Below are positions 27,574 through 37,604 of a stretch of 64,000 nucleotides of DNA, piece by piece. The notes below the pieces were generated by a model, which was given only the letters and a program-made list of their open reading frames with translations, made no database searches and had not been told where the DNA came from. The DNA comes from Pseudomonas batumici. Its GTDB lineage: Bacteria; Pseudomonadota; Gammaproteobacteria; Pseudomonadales; Pseudomonadaceae. Location of the stretch: the NCBI RefSeq assembly GCF_000820515.1, contig NZ_JXDG01000004.1, positions 1 through 64,000 of the forward strand. The letters run 5' to 3'. Position 1 is the stretch's first letter. Each line of letters starts with the position of its first letter. The position numbers and the translations under genes were made by a program.

Positions 27574-28352
27574 GTCAGCGGGGCTGGCGGTTGGGCGTCG
27601 TTGTCGGCGGACTCTTCATCGCGGTGTTTGCGCACCAGGCCGCCGAACAGCACGCCGATCTCGAACAGCAGCCACATCGGCACGGCCAGCAGGGTCTGGG
27701 AGAACACATCCGGCGGGGTCAGGATCATGCCGACCACGAAGCAGCCGATGATCACGTAGGGGCGGATCTTCTTCAGGTATTTGACGTCGACCACGCCGAT
27801 CCACACCAGCAGTACCACCGCCACCGGGATTTCGAAGGCCACGCCGAAGGCGAAGAACAGCGTCATGACGAAGTCGAGGTAGCTGGTGATGTCGGTCATC
27901 ATTTCCACGCCGGCCGGGGTCGCGGCGGCGAAGAACTTGAAGATCAGCGGGAACACCAGGAAGTAGGCGAAGGCCATGCCGGTGTAGAACAGCACGATGC
28001 TCGACACCAGCAGCGGCACGGCGATGCGTTTTTCATGCTTGTACAGGCCCGGCGCGATAAAGCCCCAGATCTGGTGCAGGATCACCGGGATGGCCAGGAA
28101 CAGCGAGACCATCATGGTCAGCTTGAGCGGCGTCAGGAACGGCGACGAGACGTCGGTGGCGATCATCGTCGCCCCCGCCGGCAGGTACTGGCGCAGCGGG
28201 ATGGAAACGAAGGTGTAGATCTGCTGGGTAAAGGCGAACAGCCCGGCGAAGATCAGGAAGATCGCCGCGACACAGCGCAGCAGGCGGGTGCGCAACTCGG
28301 TGAGGTGCGAAACCAGCGGCATGTGCTGGTCATTTTCCGGAATATCGCTCAT
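27570..28352 (-). CDS. tatC: Twin-arginine translocase subunit TatC
   Basis: A 260-residue inner-membrane protein with about six hydrophobic segments and the conserved N-terminal [12 protein letters not shown], part of the signal-peptide binding site. TatC with TatB recognises twin-arginine signal peptides of folded substrates. The C-terminus is charged ([12 protein letters not shown]). It overlaps tatB and rsmE by 4 bases each. Confidence 0.97.
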   Translation of the reverse strand: MSDIPENDQHMPLVSHLTELRTRLLRCVAAIFLIFAGLFAFTQQIYTFVSIPLRQYLPAGATMIATDVSSPFLTPLKLTMMVSLFLAIPVILHQIWGFIAPGLYKHEKRIAVPLLVSSIVLFYTGMAFAYFLVFPLIFKFFAAATPAGVEMMTDITSYLDFVMTLFFAFGVAFEIPVAVVLLVWIGVVDVKYLKKIRPYVIIGCFVVGMILTPPDVFSQTLLAVPMWLLFEIGVLFGGLVRKHRDEESADNDAQPPAPLT

Positions 28353-28810
28353 GGGGCTCGCGGCGGCAAAGTAGGGTCATGAGGCGCAGGCGTGCCGCTT
28401 GGCGTCGCGCTTGCGGGTTCTGTCGGGTGCGCCGCGGGTTCCACGGCGCCGGCGACCGCTACCGGCTCGGCGGCGCTCACTGGCGTCAACGGGACTTCCG
28501 GCGACACCGGCGGCACGGTGTGGATCGTCTGTTCCACCACTGGTTCGGCCGGGGTGCTCGCGGGCGTCGGCGAGAGCATCTTGCGGGCTTCCTGCTCCAG
28601 GGACAGGATGTGCTCGTTGTGCAGTTGCCGGCGGATCTCGTCGGCACCGATCTCGCGTTCCACTTCCTGCTTGATCGCATTGAAGCTGCGCTTCAACCGG
28701 CCGACCCACAGGCCTGCCGTGCGCGCGGCATGGGGCAGGCGCTCGGGGCCGAGCACCAGCAGGGCCACCAGGCCCACGAGCAGCAGTTCACTGAAGCTGA
28801 TACCGAACAT
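28349..28810 (-). CDS. tatB: Sec-independent translocase protein TatB
   Basis: A 153-residue protein with the TatB start [31 protein letters not shown]: one membrane helix, the Glu-8 type residue and the GPERLP hinge, then a long amphipathic helix and a Pro/Ala/Val-rich disordered tail. It partners TatC. Confidence 0.96.
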   Translation of the reverse strand: MFGISFSELLLVGLVALLVLGPERLPHAARTAGLWVGRLKRSFNAIKQEVEREIGADEIRRQLHNEHILSLEQEARKMLSPTPASTPAEPVVEQTIHTVPPVSPEVPLTPVSAAEPVAVAGAVEPAAHPTEPASATPSGTPAPHDPTLPPRAP

Positions 28811-28820
28811 TAGTCAGTGC

Positions 28821-29099
28821 TCACGAGTGGTTGCGGGGTTCTTCAACCTTCTGCGCCTGCACGTCGATGGTATGCGGCGTGTTCTGCTGGGTGGTGGCCT
28901 GCGGCTGCACCGGCGGCGCCGGTTGCACTACAGGAGGGGCTGTCGGCTCGGCAGGCTTTTCGTCGTCGCTCATGGCCTTGCGAAAGCCCTTGATCGCATC
29001 GCCGACATCGGCGCCGAGGTTTTTCACTTTCTTGGTGCCGAACACCAGCACGACGACAATCAGGATAACGATCCAGTGTTTCCAGTCAAAAATGCCCAT
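28821..29099 (-). CDS. tatA: Sec-independent translocase protein TatA
   Basis: A 92-residue protein; the ATG at 29099 follows [27 protein letters not shown] is the membrane helix, [22 protein letters not shown] the amphipathic helix, then a Pro/Gln-rich tail. TatA oligomers form the transport pore. An upstream extension of the open frame to 29246 overlaps hisE and is not real coding sequence. Confidence 0.97.
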   Translation of the reverse strand: MGIFDWKHWIVILIVVVLVFGTKKVKNLGADVGDAIKGFRKAMSDDEKPAEPTAPPVVQPAPPVQPQATTQQNTPHTIDVQAQKVEEPRNHS

Positions 29100-29122
29100 G
29101 GTGCTGCTCCTCTCGAAAGTTG

Positions 29123-29455
29123 TTAGGCGGACGGACGCGAGGCTTTCTCGACGTGTCCGGACAGGCCGAAGCGACGATCCAGTTCGTCCAGCACGGCCTG
29201 CGGATGCTGCCCCAGTTGGGCGAGCATGACCAGACTGTGGAACCACAAATCGGCGGTTTCGTAGATCAGGTCGCTGCAGTCGCCGCTGATCGCGGCATCC
29301 TTGGCGGCCAGGATAGTCTCGACCGATTCTTCGCCGACTTTTTCCAGGATCTTGTTCAGACCCTTGTGATAGAGGCTGGCGACGTAGGAGCTGTCGGCGG
29401 CGGCGCCTTTGCGCTCTTCCAGCACCTGGGCCAGACGGTTCAGGGTGTCAGTCAT
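29123..29455 (-). CDS. hisE: Phosphoribosyl-ATP pyrophosphatase
   Basis: A 110-residue all-alpha MazG-like enzyme (second step of histidine biosynthesis) with [19 protein letters not shown] and [16 protein letters not shown] holding the Mg-binding Glu/Asp residues. It is encoded separately from hisI, as usual in Pseudomonas, two bases downstream of it. Confidence 0.97.
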   Translation of the reverse strand: MTDTLNRLAQVLEERKGAAADSSYVASLYHKGLNKILEKVGEESVETILAAKDAAISGDCSDLIYETADLWFHSLVMLAQLGQHPQAVLDELDRRFGLSGHVEKASRPSA

Positions 29456-29457
29456 GT

Positions 29458-29850
29458 TCAGTGTCCTGCGGCGTAGATGCTGTGCGGGTCCTTGAGGACC
29501 GGATCGACGATCTTCCAGCCGCTGTTTTCATACACGCGGTAGAAGCAACTGTGGCGGCCGGTGTGGCAGGCGATGTCGCCGACCTGCTCGACCATCAGGA
29601 TGATCACGTCGGCGTCGCAGTCCAGGCGCATTTCGTGCAGGTGCTGCACGTGGCCCGACTCTTCGCCCTTGCGCCACAGCTTGCCACGGGAACGTGACCA
29701 GTAAATGGCGCGATTCTCGGCGGCGGTCAGCTGCAGCGATTCGCGGTTCATCCAGGCCATCATCAGGATGCGCCCGGTCTTGTGATCCTGGGCAATGGCC
29801 GGCACCAGGCCGTCGCTGTCCCATTTGATCTCGTCCAGCCAGTCTTTCAT
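29458..29850 (-). CDS. hisI: Phosphoribosyl-AMP cyclohydrolase
   Basis: A 130-residue zinc enzyme for the third step of histidine biosynthesis. Motifs: [48 protein letters not shown] and [12 protein letters not shown], which supply the Cys/His zinc and Asp magnesium ligands. The ATG at 29850 has GGAG upstream. The much longer open frame continuing to 30840 is antisense-free shadow of ubiB and is rejected. Confidence 0.97.
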   Translation of the reverse strand: MKDWLDEIKWDSDGLVPAIAQDHKTGRILMMAWMNRESLQLTAAENRAIYWSRSRGKLWRKGEESGHVQHLHEMRLDCDADVIILMVEQVGDIACHTGRHSCFYRVYENSGWKIVDPVLKDPHSIYAAGH

Positions 29851-29930
29851 CTTCGACTCCGACAACCGGGCACCACCCGCGTGGTTGTGCCTCGGTGAAT
29901 GAACAGTGTGCCAGCCCACGGCCTGACTGG

Positions 29931-31535
29931 CTATCGGCGCACGATCAGATACAAGCCCACGACGACCATGATACCCGCCGGCCAGTGACCCAGTTCGTGC
30001 AGCGGCCCACTGGCGGCCAGTACTGCGCCGCCGCCCAGGTGCGCGCAGCCGAGCAGGCGCAGCAGCCAGTCGTCCTTGCGCCGGTTTCCATGCGGCTCGG
30101 GAGTGACGACATGGGGCTGGGCCAGGCGTTCCAGCAGGTCGCGGGTCATGTGGGCCAGGTGCGGCAGTTGCTCGATCTGGCCGTGCAGGTTGCCCAGCAG
30201 GATTTTCGGGCTGACGCGCTCGCGCATCCAGCGTTCGAGGAACGGCTGGGCGGTGCTCCACAGGTCCAGTTCCGGGTACAGCTGGCGGCCCAGCCCTTCG
30301 ATGTTGAGCAGGGTCTTCTGCAAAAGAACAAGCTGCGGCTGGACTTCCATGTTGAAGCGCCGCGCGGTCTGGAACAGGCGCATCAGCACCTGGCCGAAAG
30401 AAATGTCCTTGAGCGGTTTTTCGAAGATCGGCTCGCACACGGTACGGATCGCCGCCTCGAACTCGTTGAGCTTGGTGTGCGCCGGCACCCAGCCCGAATC
30501 GATGTGCAGCTGGGCGACGCGGCGGTAGTCGCGCTTGAAGAAGGCGAACAGGTTGCGGGCCAGATAGTCCTGGTCTTCCGGGGTCAGGCTGCCGACGATG
30601 CCGCAGTCGATGGCGATGTACTTCGGGCTCCACGGGTTCACGGTGCTGACGAAGATGTTGCCGGGGTGCATGTCGGCGTGGAAGAAGCTGTCGCGGAACA
30701 CCTGGGTGAAGAAGATCTCGACACCGCGCTCGGCGAGCAGTTTCATGTCGGTGCGCTGGTCGGCCAGGGTCGCCAGGTCCGTGACCTGGATGCCGTAGAT
30801 GCGCTCCATCACCAGCACTTTCGGCCGGCACCAGTCCCAATGGACCTGGGGCACGTACATCATGTCCGAGCCTTCGAAGTTGCGCCGCAGCTGGCTGGCG
30901 TTGGCCGCTTCGCGGAGCAGGTCGAGTTCGTCGTAGATGGTCTTTTCGTAGTCGCTGACCACGTCCACCGGGTGCAGCAGGCGGGCGTCGGCCGAGACCC
31001 GCTCGGCGGCCCGGGCGAGCAGGAACAGCCAGGCCAGGTCCTGGGCGATGACCGGTTTGAGGCCAGGACGGATGACCTTCACCACCACTTCTTCGCCGTT
31101 CTTCAACTGTGCCGCATGGACCTGCGCCACCGAGGCCGAGGCCAGCGGTTCGATGTCGAAGCGGTTGAAGACCTCGCCGACCTTCTTGCCCAGTTGCGCC
31201 TCGATCAGCGCGACGGCGGTCTGCGAGTCGAACGGCGGCACGCGGTCCTGCAGCAGCATCAACTCGTCGGCGATGTCCTCGGGCAGCAGGTCGCGGCGGG
31301 TGGAGAGGATCTGGCCGAACTTGATGAAGATCGGTCCCAGGTCCTGCAAGGCCAGGCGTAACCGCTCCCCGCGGCTCAGCGCCAGGGTCTTGCGCGGGAG
31401 CCAGCGCCAGGGCAGGGCAAAGCGCAGTGCCAGGAGGAACCAGGGCAGGGGCAGCTCGAACAGCAGGTCATCGAGACGGTAACGGATCACGACGCGCTGG
31501 ATGCGCAACAGACGGCGGACGGCAAGCAGCTTCAT
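29931..31535 (-). CDS. ubiB: Ubiquinone biosynthesis regulatory kinase UbiB
   Basis: A 534-residue member of the ABC1/ADCK/UbiB atypical kinase family needed for ubiquinone synthesis. The family-specific KxGQ motif is seen in [16 protein letters not shown]; the nucleotide-binding Ala-rich loop is [11 protein letters not shown]; catalytic motifs are [10 protein letters not shown] and [10 protein letters not shown]. The C-terminal 40 residues hold hydrophobic segments for membrane attachment. It overlaps ubiJ by 4 bases. Confidence 0.96.
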   Translation of the reverse strand: MKLLAVRRLLRIQRVVIRYRLDDLLFELPLPWFLLALRFALPWRWLPRKTLALSRGERLRLALQDLGPIFIKFGQILSTRRDLLPEDIADELMLLQDRVPPFDSQTAVALIEAQLGKKVGEVFNRFDIEPLASASVAQVHAAQLKNGEEVVVKVIRPGLKPVIAQDLAWLFLLARAAERVSADARLLHPVDVVSDYEKTIYDELDLLREAANASQLRRNFEGSDMMYVPQVHWDWCRPKVLVMERIYGIQVTDLATLADQRTDMKLLAERGVEIFFTQVFRDSFFHADMHPGNIFVSTVNPWSPKYIAIDCGIVGSLTPEDQDYLARNLFAFFKRDYRRVAQLHIDSGWVPAHTKLNEFEAAIRTVCEPIFEKPLKDISFGQVLMRLFQTARRFNMEVQPQLVLLQKTLLNIEGLGRQLYPELDLWSTAQPFLERWMRERVSPKILLGNLHGQIEQLPHLAHMTRDLLERLAQPHVVTPEPHGNRRKDDWLLRLLGCAHLGGGAVLAASGPLHELGHWPAGIMVVVGLYLIVRR

Positions 31536-32155
31536 GCGTTATCGCTGGAGTTGAGGGATCGGGAAAGGCGCTCGACGCGCGCCTCGAGACGTTCCAGGTC
31601 GAGCTTGACCCGGTCCAGTTCGTCGAAGCGCGCTTCGGCCTCGTGGGTGCCCACCAGGGCACGGGATTCTTCGCTGAGGTATTCGGCCAGGTTTTGCTTC
31701 AGGCTGACCAGGCCCTGCCGGTACAAGCCGGCCCGGCTGCGCAAGTGGCCGCTGAGCAAGGGTGTGGCGATCGGGCCGAGCCAGCGCGAGAGTTCATACT
31801 CCCAGTCCAGCTCCAGGTCCTGGAGGACCCCGGCCAGGTCCAGCAGCACCGCGCTGTCGCCTTCCAGGCTGACCTCGGGGCTGTGCAGGACGGCGGTCTT
31901 GTCGCGGCTCAGGGCCAGGCTCAGCAGGCTCGAGGCCGGGGCGTGGAGGATGCAGTCGGCCTCGGTGGCCCAGTGCGCGGCCAGCAGCAGGCCTTGGTCG
32001 CTGGGCAGGATGAACAGCTTCAGGGCCGGGCTGGCGCAGTCGACTTCGATGAGCTTGCCCGTCAGGTGGCCCAGGCGGCTCAAGGCCGTGCCGTCGAGGC
32101 GCAGCACCCGGTTGAGACCGTGCTCGACGCCGGCGAGAAGGCCGCTGAGCAGCAT
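31532..32155 (-). CDS. ubiJ: Ubiquinone biosynthesis accessory factor UbiJ (SCP2 domain)
   Basis: A 207-residue protein with an N-terminal SCP2-type lipid-binding domain (about residues 15-115) and a C-terminal coiled-coil-like stretch ([26 protein letters not shown]). In E. coli UbiJ binds lipids and organises the soluble Ubi complex with UbiK. The placement exactly between ubiE and ubiB, with one- and four-base overlaps, is the standard arrangement. Confidence 0.92.
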   Translation of the reverse strand: MLLSGLLAGVEHGLNRVLRLDGTALSRLGHLTGKLIEVDCASPALKLFILPSDQGLLLAAHWATEADCILHAPASSLLSLALSRDKTAVLHSPEVSLEGDSAVLLDLAGVLQDLELDWEYELSRWLGPIATPLLSGHLRSRAGLYRQGLVSLKQNLAEYLSEESRALVGTHEAEARFDELDRVKLDLERLEARVERLSRSLNSSDNA

Positions 32156-32925
32156 CAGGGCTTGATGCCGCGATGCAGGGCGACGATGCCCGCGGTCATG
32201 TTGTGGTAGGTCACGCGGTCGAAACCGGCCTCCACCATCATCGATTTCAGGGTTTCCTGGTTCGGGTGCATGCGGATCGATTCGGCCAGGTAGCGATAGC
32301 TTTCCGAGTCGTTGGTGATCAGCTTGCCGGCCAGTGGCATGAAGGCGAACGAGTAGGCGTCGTAGACCTTGGACATCAGCGCGCTGGTCGGCTTGGAGAA
32401 CTCCAGCACCAGCAGGCGGCCGCCGGGCTTGAGTACCCGCAGCATGGAGCGCAGGGCGTCTTCCTTGTGGGTGACGTTGCGCAGGCCGAAGGCGATGGTC
32501 ACGCAGTCGAAATGGTTGTCCGGGAAGGGCAGTTTCTCCGCGTCGGCCTGGACGAACTCGACGTTGCCGGCCACGCCCAGGTCCAGCAGGCGGTCACGGC
32601 CGACCTTGAGCATGGAGGCGTTGATGTCGGCCAGCACCACCTGGCCGGTGGGGCCTACCAGGTGCGAGAATTTGCGGGTCAGGTCGCCGGTGCCGCCGGC
32701 GATATCCAGCACCCGGTTACCCGGGCGCACGCCGGACAGCTCGATGGTGAAGCGCTTCCAGAGGCGGTGCAGGCCACCGGACAACACGTCGTTCATCAAG
32801 TCGTACTTGGCGGCCACGGAGTGGAACACCTCGGCGACCTTTTCCGCCTTTTGGCTTTCCGGTACGTTCTTGAAGCCGAAGTGTGTGGTGGGTTCGGCAT
32901 CGCTGCCTTTGCGCTGATCAGTCAT
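32155..32925 (-). CDS. ubiE: Ubiquinone/menaquinone C-methyltransferase
   Basis: A 256-residue SAM methyltransferase for the C-methylation step of ubiquinone synthesis. Start at 32925 ([18 protein letters not shown]). Family signatures are [20 protein letters not shown] motif [13 protein letters not shown] and the post-motif [17 protein letters not shown]. It is the first gene of ubiE-ubiJ-ubiB. Confidence 0.97.
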   Translation of the reverse strand: MTDQRKGSDAEPTTHFGFKNVPESQKAEKVAEVFHSVAAKYDLMNDVLSGGLHRLWKRFTIELSGVRPGNRVLDIAGGTGDLTRKFSHLVGPTGQVVLADINASMLKVGRDRLLDLGVAGNVEFVQADAEKLPFPDNHFDCVTIAFGLRNVTHKEDALRSMLRVLKPGGRLLVLEFSKPTSALMSKVYDAYSFAFMPLAGKLITNDSESYRYLAESIRMHPNQETLKSMMVEAGFDRVTYHNMTAGIVALHRGIKP

Positions 32926-33079
32926 GTCGCTGTCACCAGAAGAGAGTGCGGGCATTCTAATCCCGGTGGGCGGCTTTGTCTTGGCAAGGGTGCATGTAAG
33001 ATAGGCAACCGCCGGGACGTTTTGACGCATTCAGGGTCAGGATTCGCCGGGCAAGACCCGATAGAGCAGGAGTCATTCG

Positions 33080-33355
33080 ATGGCCCGTATTAGTGTTGAA
33101 CGCGTCCACCGCCTGGGTAAGGCCGGTGCGCGCGAGAAGGCCGATCAGTTGGCGCAGAAGTTGGCCGGGCAGTATGGCCTGGAGCCGCAGTGGTCCGGCG
33201 ACACCCTGAACCTCAGGCGTTCCGGGGTCAAGGGCGCGGTGCATGTGGGCGACGAGACGATCCGCATCGATGTCGAACTGGGCCTGCTGATGTCGGCCAT
33301 GAGCGGCACCATCAAGGCCGAGATCGAAAGGGCCCTGGACAAGGCGCTGGCCTGA
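33080..33355 (+). CDS. Polyhydroxyalkanoic acid system family protein (PHA_gran_rgn)
   Basis: A 91-residue protein beginning MARISVERVHRLG, with a GKAGAREKADQLAQKLA helix and beta strands (NLRRSGVKGAVHVGDETIRIDVELG). It matches the small family often encoded beside phaI/phaF. Its molecular role is unclear; the position between ubiE (divergent) and phaI suggests a link to PHA granules. GCAGGAGT precedes the ATG. A hairpin at 33365-33390 follows the stop. Confidence 0.85.
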   Translation: MARISVERVHRLGKAGAREKADQLAQKLAGQYGLEPQWSGDTLNLRRSGVKGAVHVGDETIRIDVELGLLMSAMSGTIKAEIERALDKALA

Positions 33356-33364
33356 TACGCCGTT

Positions 33365-33390
33365 CCTGCTCCCGCGAAGAGGGGAGCAGG
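33365..33390 (+). other. Hairpin after the PHA-system family gene
   Basis: CCTGCTCCC pairs with GGGAGCAGG in a 9-bp stem with an eight-base loop, 9 bases after the stop codon. No T-run follows, so termination, if any, would be weak. Confidence 0.45.
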
Positions 33391-33494
33391 GTGGCTTCGG
33401 GTTAGGGTGCCCATTCTAATTTTTCTCATTACTTTGTGCATGAGCCCCCATTCCGGTGGGCAGATCCTCCAACCGTTCACCCGTGAGGTGCACC

Positions 33495-33917
33495 ATGGCC
33501 AAAGTAAGTCTGAAGAAAAAATCCGACGGTCAGCCAACCGCCCTGGCTGAAGTGAAAGTGTATGCGCGCAAGATCTGGCTGGCGGGTCTGGGTGCTTATA
33601 CCAAGGTCGGCCGGGAAGGCAGCGAGTACTTCAAGGAGCTCGTGAAAGCCGGTCAAGACGTTGAAAAGGAAGGTAAAAAACTGATTGGCGTGCAGCGTGA
33701 AGCGGCCAACAGTCAGATCGACAGCGTGAAGGGCGAAGTCACCAGTCTCAAGGGCAAGGTGGAAGTGCAACTGGACAAGGTCGAGAAAGCCTTCGACCAT
33801 CGGGTCGCCAGTGCCTTGAATCGCATTGGGATTCCGTCTAAACATGATGTGGAAACACTTTCTGCCAAGCTCGATGAGCTGACGGCATTGCTCGAACGTG
33901 TTGCGCGTAAACATTAA
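33495..33917 (+). CDS. phaI: PHA granule-associated phasin PhaI
   Basis: A 140-residue phasin. After a basic start (MAKVSLKKKSDGQ) comes the phasin helix ARKIWLAGLGAYTKVGREGSEYF, then a long amphipathic helix and a leucine-rich coiled coil at the C-terminus (VETLSAKLDELTALLERV). It coats medium-chain PHA granules. GTGAGGTG precedes the ATG; phaF follows after 10 bases. Confidence 0.95.
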   Translation: MAKVSLKKKSDGQPTALAEVKVYARKIWLAGLGAYTKVGREGSEYFKELVKAGQDVEKEGKKLIGVQREAANSQIDSVKGEVTSLKGKVEVQLDKVEKAFDHRVASALNRIGIPSKHDVETLSAKLDELTALLERVARKH

Positions 33918-33927
33918 GGAGAACGGG

Positions 33928-34701
33928 ATGGCTGGCAAGAAGAATACCGAGAAAGAAGGCAGCTCGTGGATCGGGAAGGTTGAGGAGTATTCCCGCAAAA
34001 TCTGGCTGGCTGGTTTAGGCGTGTACTCGAAGATCGATACCGACGGCAGCAAACTCTTCGAGTCGCTGGTCAAGGACGGCGAGAAGGCCGAGAAACTCAC
34101 CAAGACCGCGGTCGACAAGAAAGTCGATGCGGCCAAGGACTCCGCCAGTTCCGCCAAGTCGCGCATCGCCGGGGTCAAGGACCGTGCGCTGGGCAAGTGG
34201 GACGAGTTGGAAGGGGCTTTCGACAAGCGCCTGAACAGCGCTATTTCGCGCCTGGGCGTACCGAGCCGCAATGAAGTGAAAGCGCTGCACAGCAAGGTCG
34301 ATACCCTGACCAAGCAGATCGAGAAACTCACGGGTGAGGCAGTGCCCCGGGCCTCGACGAAAACGGCTGCGGCCAAGCCTGCGGCAAAAGCGGCAGCCAA
34401 GCCCTTGGTGAAGGCCGCGGCCAAACCTGCTGCCAAGCCTGCGGCGAAAACCGCAGCGGCCAAGCCAGCCGCGAAAGCCGCCGCCAAGCCCGCGGCGAAA
34501 CCAGCAGCGGCCAAACCGGCTGTGAAGCCAGCCGCCAAACCGGCAGCGGCGAAAAAGCCTGCTGCCGCGAAGCCGGCTCCTACCGCTGCGGCCAAGCCTG
34601 CCGTGGCTCCGGTATCGGCCGCCAACTCCGCTGCGGCTCCGGCATCGGCGCCCGCTCCGGCGGCGACACCCAGCACACCGACTCCAGCCTCTCAAGCCTG
34701 A
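33928..34701 (+). CDS. phaF: PHA granule-associated phasin / nucleoid-binding protein PhaF
   Basis: A 257-residue protein with two parts. Residues 1-140 are a phasin like PhaI (SRKIWLAGLGVYSKIDTDGSKLF) plus a leucine-zipper-like KALHSKVDTLTKQIEKL. Residues about 145-257 are a histone H1-like, Lys/Ala/Pro-repeat tail (many AAKPA units), which in P. putida binds DNA and helps share granules between daughter cells. AAGGAG precedes the ATG. The repetitive tail is typical of the family and varies in length between strains. Confidence 0.96.
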   Translation: MAGKKNTEKEGSSWIGKVEEYSRKIWLAGLGVYSKIDTDGSKLFESLVKDGEKAEKLTKTAVDKKVDAAKDSASSAKSRIAGVKDRALGKWDELEGAFDKRLNSAISRLGVPSRNEVKALHSKVDTLTKQIEKLTGEAVPRASTKTAAAKPAAKAAAKPLVKAAAKPAAKPAAKTAAAKPAAKAAAKPAAKPAAAKPAVKPAAKPAAAKKPAAAKPAPTAAAKPAVAPVSAANSAAAPASAPAPAATPSTPTPASQA

Positions 34702-34720
34702 GTCGTTACCCGCTGAATGA

Positions 34721-34752
34721 AAACGCCCGACCTGTGAAGGTCGGGCGTTTTT
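34721..34752 (+). terminator. Intrinsic terminator of phaIF
   Basis: AAACGCCCGACCT and AGGTCGGGCGTTT form a perfect 13-bp stem with a GTGA loop followed by Ts, starting 20 bases after the phaF stop. Confidence 0.9.
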
Positions 34753-34766
34753 GTTTGGGCCTGTTT

Positions 34767-35105
34767 GTGGGAGCCGGCTTGCTAGCGATGAGGCCCTTGA
34801 GTCTTGCGGTGTCCATCCGGGCGCTATCGCCAGCAAGCCGGCTCCCACAATAAATCTGCGTCTCACCGCGAAACATGGTGTTGCCACGACCTTTGTAGGA
34901 GCTGGCTTGCCAGCGATGAGGCCCTTGAGTCTTGCAGCGACTGCACGGGCGCCATCGCCAGCAAGCCGGCTCCCACAATAAGTCTGCGTATCACCGCGAA
35001 ACATCGTGTTGCCAGGACCTTTGTGGGAGCTGGCTTGCCAGCGATGAGGCCCTTGAGTCTTGTGGTGTCCGTCCGGGCGCCATCGCCGGCAAGCCGGCTC
35101 CTACA
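34767..35105. repeat. Tandem array of three REPIN units with 128-base period
   Basis: Three inverted-repeat REPIN units start at 34767, 34895 and 35023, exactly 128 bases apart. Each begins GTGGGAGC or GTAGGAGC and ends GGCTCCCACAA or GGCTCCTACA. The spacer (AATAAATCTGCGTCTCACCGC and onward, ending ACCTTTGTAGGAGC) is also repeated, so the whole unit was duplicated, not just the palindrome. Centres share GAGGCCCTTGAGTCTTG. The array fills the gap between the convergent phaF and phaD ends. Confidence 0.92.
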
Positions 35106-35107
35106 TC

Positions 35108-35728
35108 TCAGTCGTGATCTTCGAGATAGTGCAGCGCCATCTGCTCCGTCGCCAGCCGCGCCGGGGTCAGCAGGTGTGGGGCCACGAGCATCATGATCTG
35201 GTACACCACCAGTCGCACCTCGCCTTCGCGCCCGAGGATCCGTTGGTAATCCAGGGAAAACAGCAGCGTCAGGGTGATCTGCTCCACCAGTTGCCCTAGG
35301 GCCTGGGTTTCACTCATCAGCAACCCTTGCGCCTTCAGCCGCGCCAGCAGTGACGCCAGTGTTCGTTTAAGGGCATTGAGCAGGTTGCGGATACCCTTGG
35401 CCAGCTTGGGCAGGCGCCCGGACAGATTGGACAGGTCCTGGAACAGGAAGCGGTAATGGGCCAGCCGCTCGACGATCAGGTGCAGGAACAACCAGTAGTC
35501 CTCGGGCGCCAGCCGGGCGTCGGCCGGTGGGTCGAGCAAGGGAGTCAGTTCGCCCTGGAAGCGCTCGAACAAGCCCAGGACCAGGGGCTCCTTGCCGTGG
35601 AAGTGGTAGTAGAGGTTGCCCGGGCTGATCCCCATTTCATTGGCCACTTCCATGGTCGAAACGTTGGGTTCGCCTTTCTGGTTGAACAGTTGCAGGGCAC
35701 ATTCAAGGATCCGGTCGCGGGTTTTCAT
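35108..35728 (-). CDS. phaD: TetR-family regulator of PHA synthesis PhaD
   Basis: A 206-residue regulator with the TetR helix-turn-helix at residues about 20-45 (STMEVANEMGISPGNLYYHFHGKEPL). In P. putida PhaD activates the phaC1 and phaI promoters, probably sensing an acyl intermediate of beta-oxidation. It is the last gene of the phaC1ZC2D run, 63 bases after phaC2. Confidence 0.94.
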   Translation of the reverse strand: MKTRDRILECALQLFNQKGEPNVSTMEVANEMGISPGNLYYHFHGKEPLVLGLFERFQGELTPLLDPPADARLAPEDYWLFLHLIVERLAHYRFLFQDLSNLSGRLPKLAKGIRNLLNALKRTLASLLARLKAQGLLMSETQALGQLVEQITLTLLFSLDYQRILGREGEVRLVVYQIMMLVAPHLLTPARLATEQMALHYLEDHD

Positions 35729-35791
35729 CCAGCCTTCTTAGGTCGTTCCGGCAGTTCGCCACGGCTGCCCGGCAGCCGTGATCGGTCATCG

Positions 35792-37474
35792 TCAGCGCAC
35801 CCGGACATAAGTGCCGGGTGCCGCCTCCATAGGGGGGTAATTGGCATTGCCCAGGGCCATCTGGGTTTCACGCTGGGCTCCCGAGCGTTCCTGGACCCAC
35901 AGCAGCCACTGGTTCCACCAGCTGCCATCGACCTGTTTGCCGTCGTAGTACCAGGCCCGCGGATCACTGCTCAACTTCGGGTTGTCGACGTAGTTGGCCT
36001 TGGGATTGCTCGGCGGGTTGAGGATGCTCTGGACATGGCCGCTGTTGGACAGCACGAAGCGGCGATTGCCCCCCAGCAGCAAGGTCGAGCGGTAGACCGC
36101 ATCCCAGGGCGTGATGTGGTCGTTGATGCCGCCGACGCTGAAGCTGTCGACCGTGACTTTCTGCAGGTCGATGGGGGTGCCGCAGACTTCCAGGCCGCCC
36201 GGATGACTCAGCGGGTTGTGCTTGAAGAAGTCCAGCAGGTCGCCGTGAAACGCCGCGGGCAGGCGGGTGTTGTCGTTGTTCCAGTAGAGAATGTCGAACG
36301 CCGGCGGCTCCCTGCCCAGCAGGTAGTTGTTGACCCAGTAGTTCCAGATCAGGTCGTTGGGCCGCATCCAGGCGAAGACCTTGGCCATGTCGCGGCCATC
36401 GAGTACGCCTTGCTGGTAGGAGCGGCGCTTGGCCGCTTCCAGGGTCTGTTCGTCGGCGAACAGGGCGGCCGGGCTGTCCAGCTGGCTGTCGAGCAGGCTG
36501 ACCAGGTAGGTGGCGCTGGACACCCGGCGCAGTTGCCGCTTGGCCAACAGGTGGCCTTGCAGGGCGGCAATGGTCAGGCCGCCGGCACAGGCGCCCATCA
36601 GGTTGACCTCGCGGCTGGCGGTGATCGCCCGGCAGACGTTCATGGCCTCTTCCACGGCCTCGACATAGCTGGACAGGCCCCATTCGCGGTGACGTACATC
36701 CGGGTTGCGCCAACTGATGACAAACACCTGGAGGTTGTTCTTGAGGGCGAACTGCACAAAGCTGTTGGACGGACTCAGGTCGAAAATGTAGTACTTGTTG
36801 ATCTGCGGCGGCACGATCAGCAACGGCCTGGCGTACTGCTTTTCGCTCATGGGCCGGTACTGGATCAGTTCCAGCAGTTCATTGCGAAACACCACCGAAC
36901 CGGGGGTGGTCGCCACGGACTTGCCGACTTCGAACGAGTGCTTGGTGACCTGGCTGGGCAAGCCATTGTTGTGCAGCAGGTCGTCCACCAGGTGGCTGAT
37001 GCCGCGCACGATGCTGTTGCCGCCGGTGTTGAACAGCTCCTTGATCGCCAACGGATTGAGCAGGGTGTTGGAGGGGGCCAGGGCGTCGTTGAGCAGGGTG
37101 AAGATAAAGTGCGCCCGGGCGCGATCGTCGGCGCTCATCCGGCTGTCGTCGATCCAGAGCCTGACCTCTTTCTGCCAGGCCAGATAGGCTTGCAGGCCAC
37201 GGCGGTAGAACGGATTGAGGCTCCAGGTCGGGTCGGCGAAGCGCGCGTCTTGCGGGTTGGGCTTGTGCAGCGTGTCGCCGAGCAGCACCTTGCCCAGTTG
37301 TCCGCCCAGGGCCAGGACATGCCGGGCGGTGTGGAACGGATTGCGCAGGCTATGGGCGGCTACGCTGCGCAGGCTGGAAAACAGATCCCGGCCGCGCAGG
37401 CCGGTAATCGCACTCTGTGCGTTGATGAACGTGGCGGGTGTGGGCATCGAACCCGTCGCTGGTTTGTCTCGCAT
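35792..37474 (-). CDS. phaC2: Class II poly(3-hydroxyalkanoate) polymerase PhaC2
   Basis: A 560-residue medium-chain PHA synthase. The lipase-like box is GACAGG (nucleophile Cys in NLMGACAGGLTIA), with the conserved WNYWVNNYLLG and a C-terminal catalytic His in SNSGHVQSILNPP; the Asp lies in GINDHITPW. It polymerises (R)-3-hydroxyacyl-CoA on the granule surface. It is clearly paralogous to PhaC1 (shared DLIWNYWVNNYLLG and NDHITPW) but diverged. AAGGAG precedes the ATG. Confidence 0.96.
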   Translation of the reverse strand: MRDKPATGSMPTPATFINAQSAITGLRGRDLFSSLRSVAAHSLRNPFHTARHVLALGGQLGKVLLGDTLHKPNPQDARFADPTWSLNPFYRRGLQAYLAWQKEVRLWIDDSRMSADDRARAHFIFTLLNDALAPSNTLLNPLAIKELFNTGGNSIVRGISHLVDDLLHNNGLPSQVTKHSFEVGKSVATTPGSVVFRNELLELIQYRPMSEKQYARPLLIVPPQINKYYIFDLSPSNSFVQFALKNNLQVFVISWRNPDVRHREWGLSSYVEAVEEAMNVCRAITASREVNLMGACAGGLTIAALQGHLLAKRQLRRVSSATYLVSLLDSQLDSPAALFADEQTLEAAKRRSYQQGVLDGRDMAKVFAWMRPNDLIWNYWVNNYLLGREPPAFDILYWNNDNTRLPAAFHGDLLDFFKHNPLSHPGGLEVCGTPIDLQKVTVDSFSVGGINDHITPWDAVYRSTLLLGGNRRFVLSNSGHVQSILNPPSNPKANYVDNPKLSSDPRAWYYDGKQVDGSWWNQWLLWVQERSGAQRETQMALGNANYPPMEAAPGTYVRVR

Positions 37475-37604
37475 GAGTCAACACTCCTTCGTCATCAAGC
37501 TATCAACCAACACCGGGGCCGCGCGGGCAGGCTCGTCGGTCCCGGACCTCGTTGCGCGACACGGGCTTCCTACCCGTGCACGCCTACTGCCAGGAAAAAG
37601 ACTG

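Noticed and set aside
29851..30840. Long N-terminal extension of the hisI frame
   Set aside because: The extension is Arg/Pro/Gly-rich, overlaps ubiB in another frame and has no homology-like motifs; HisI starts at 29850.
34767..35105. Possible CRISPR array (three regularly spaced repeats)
   Set aside because: The repeated unit is 128 bases including the spacer, each repeat is internally palindromic, the arms match dispersed REP elements, and there are no cas genes.
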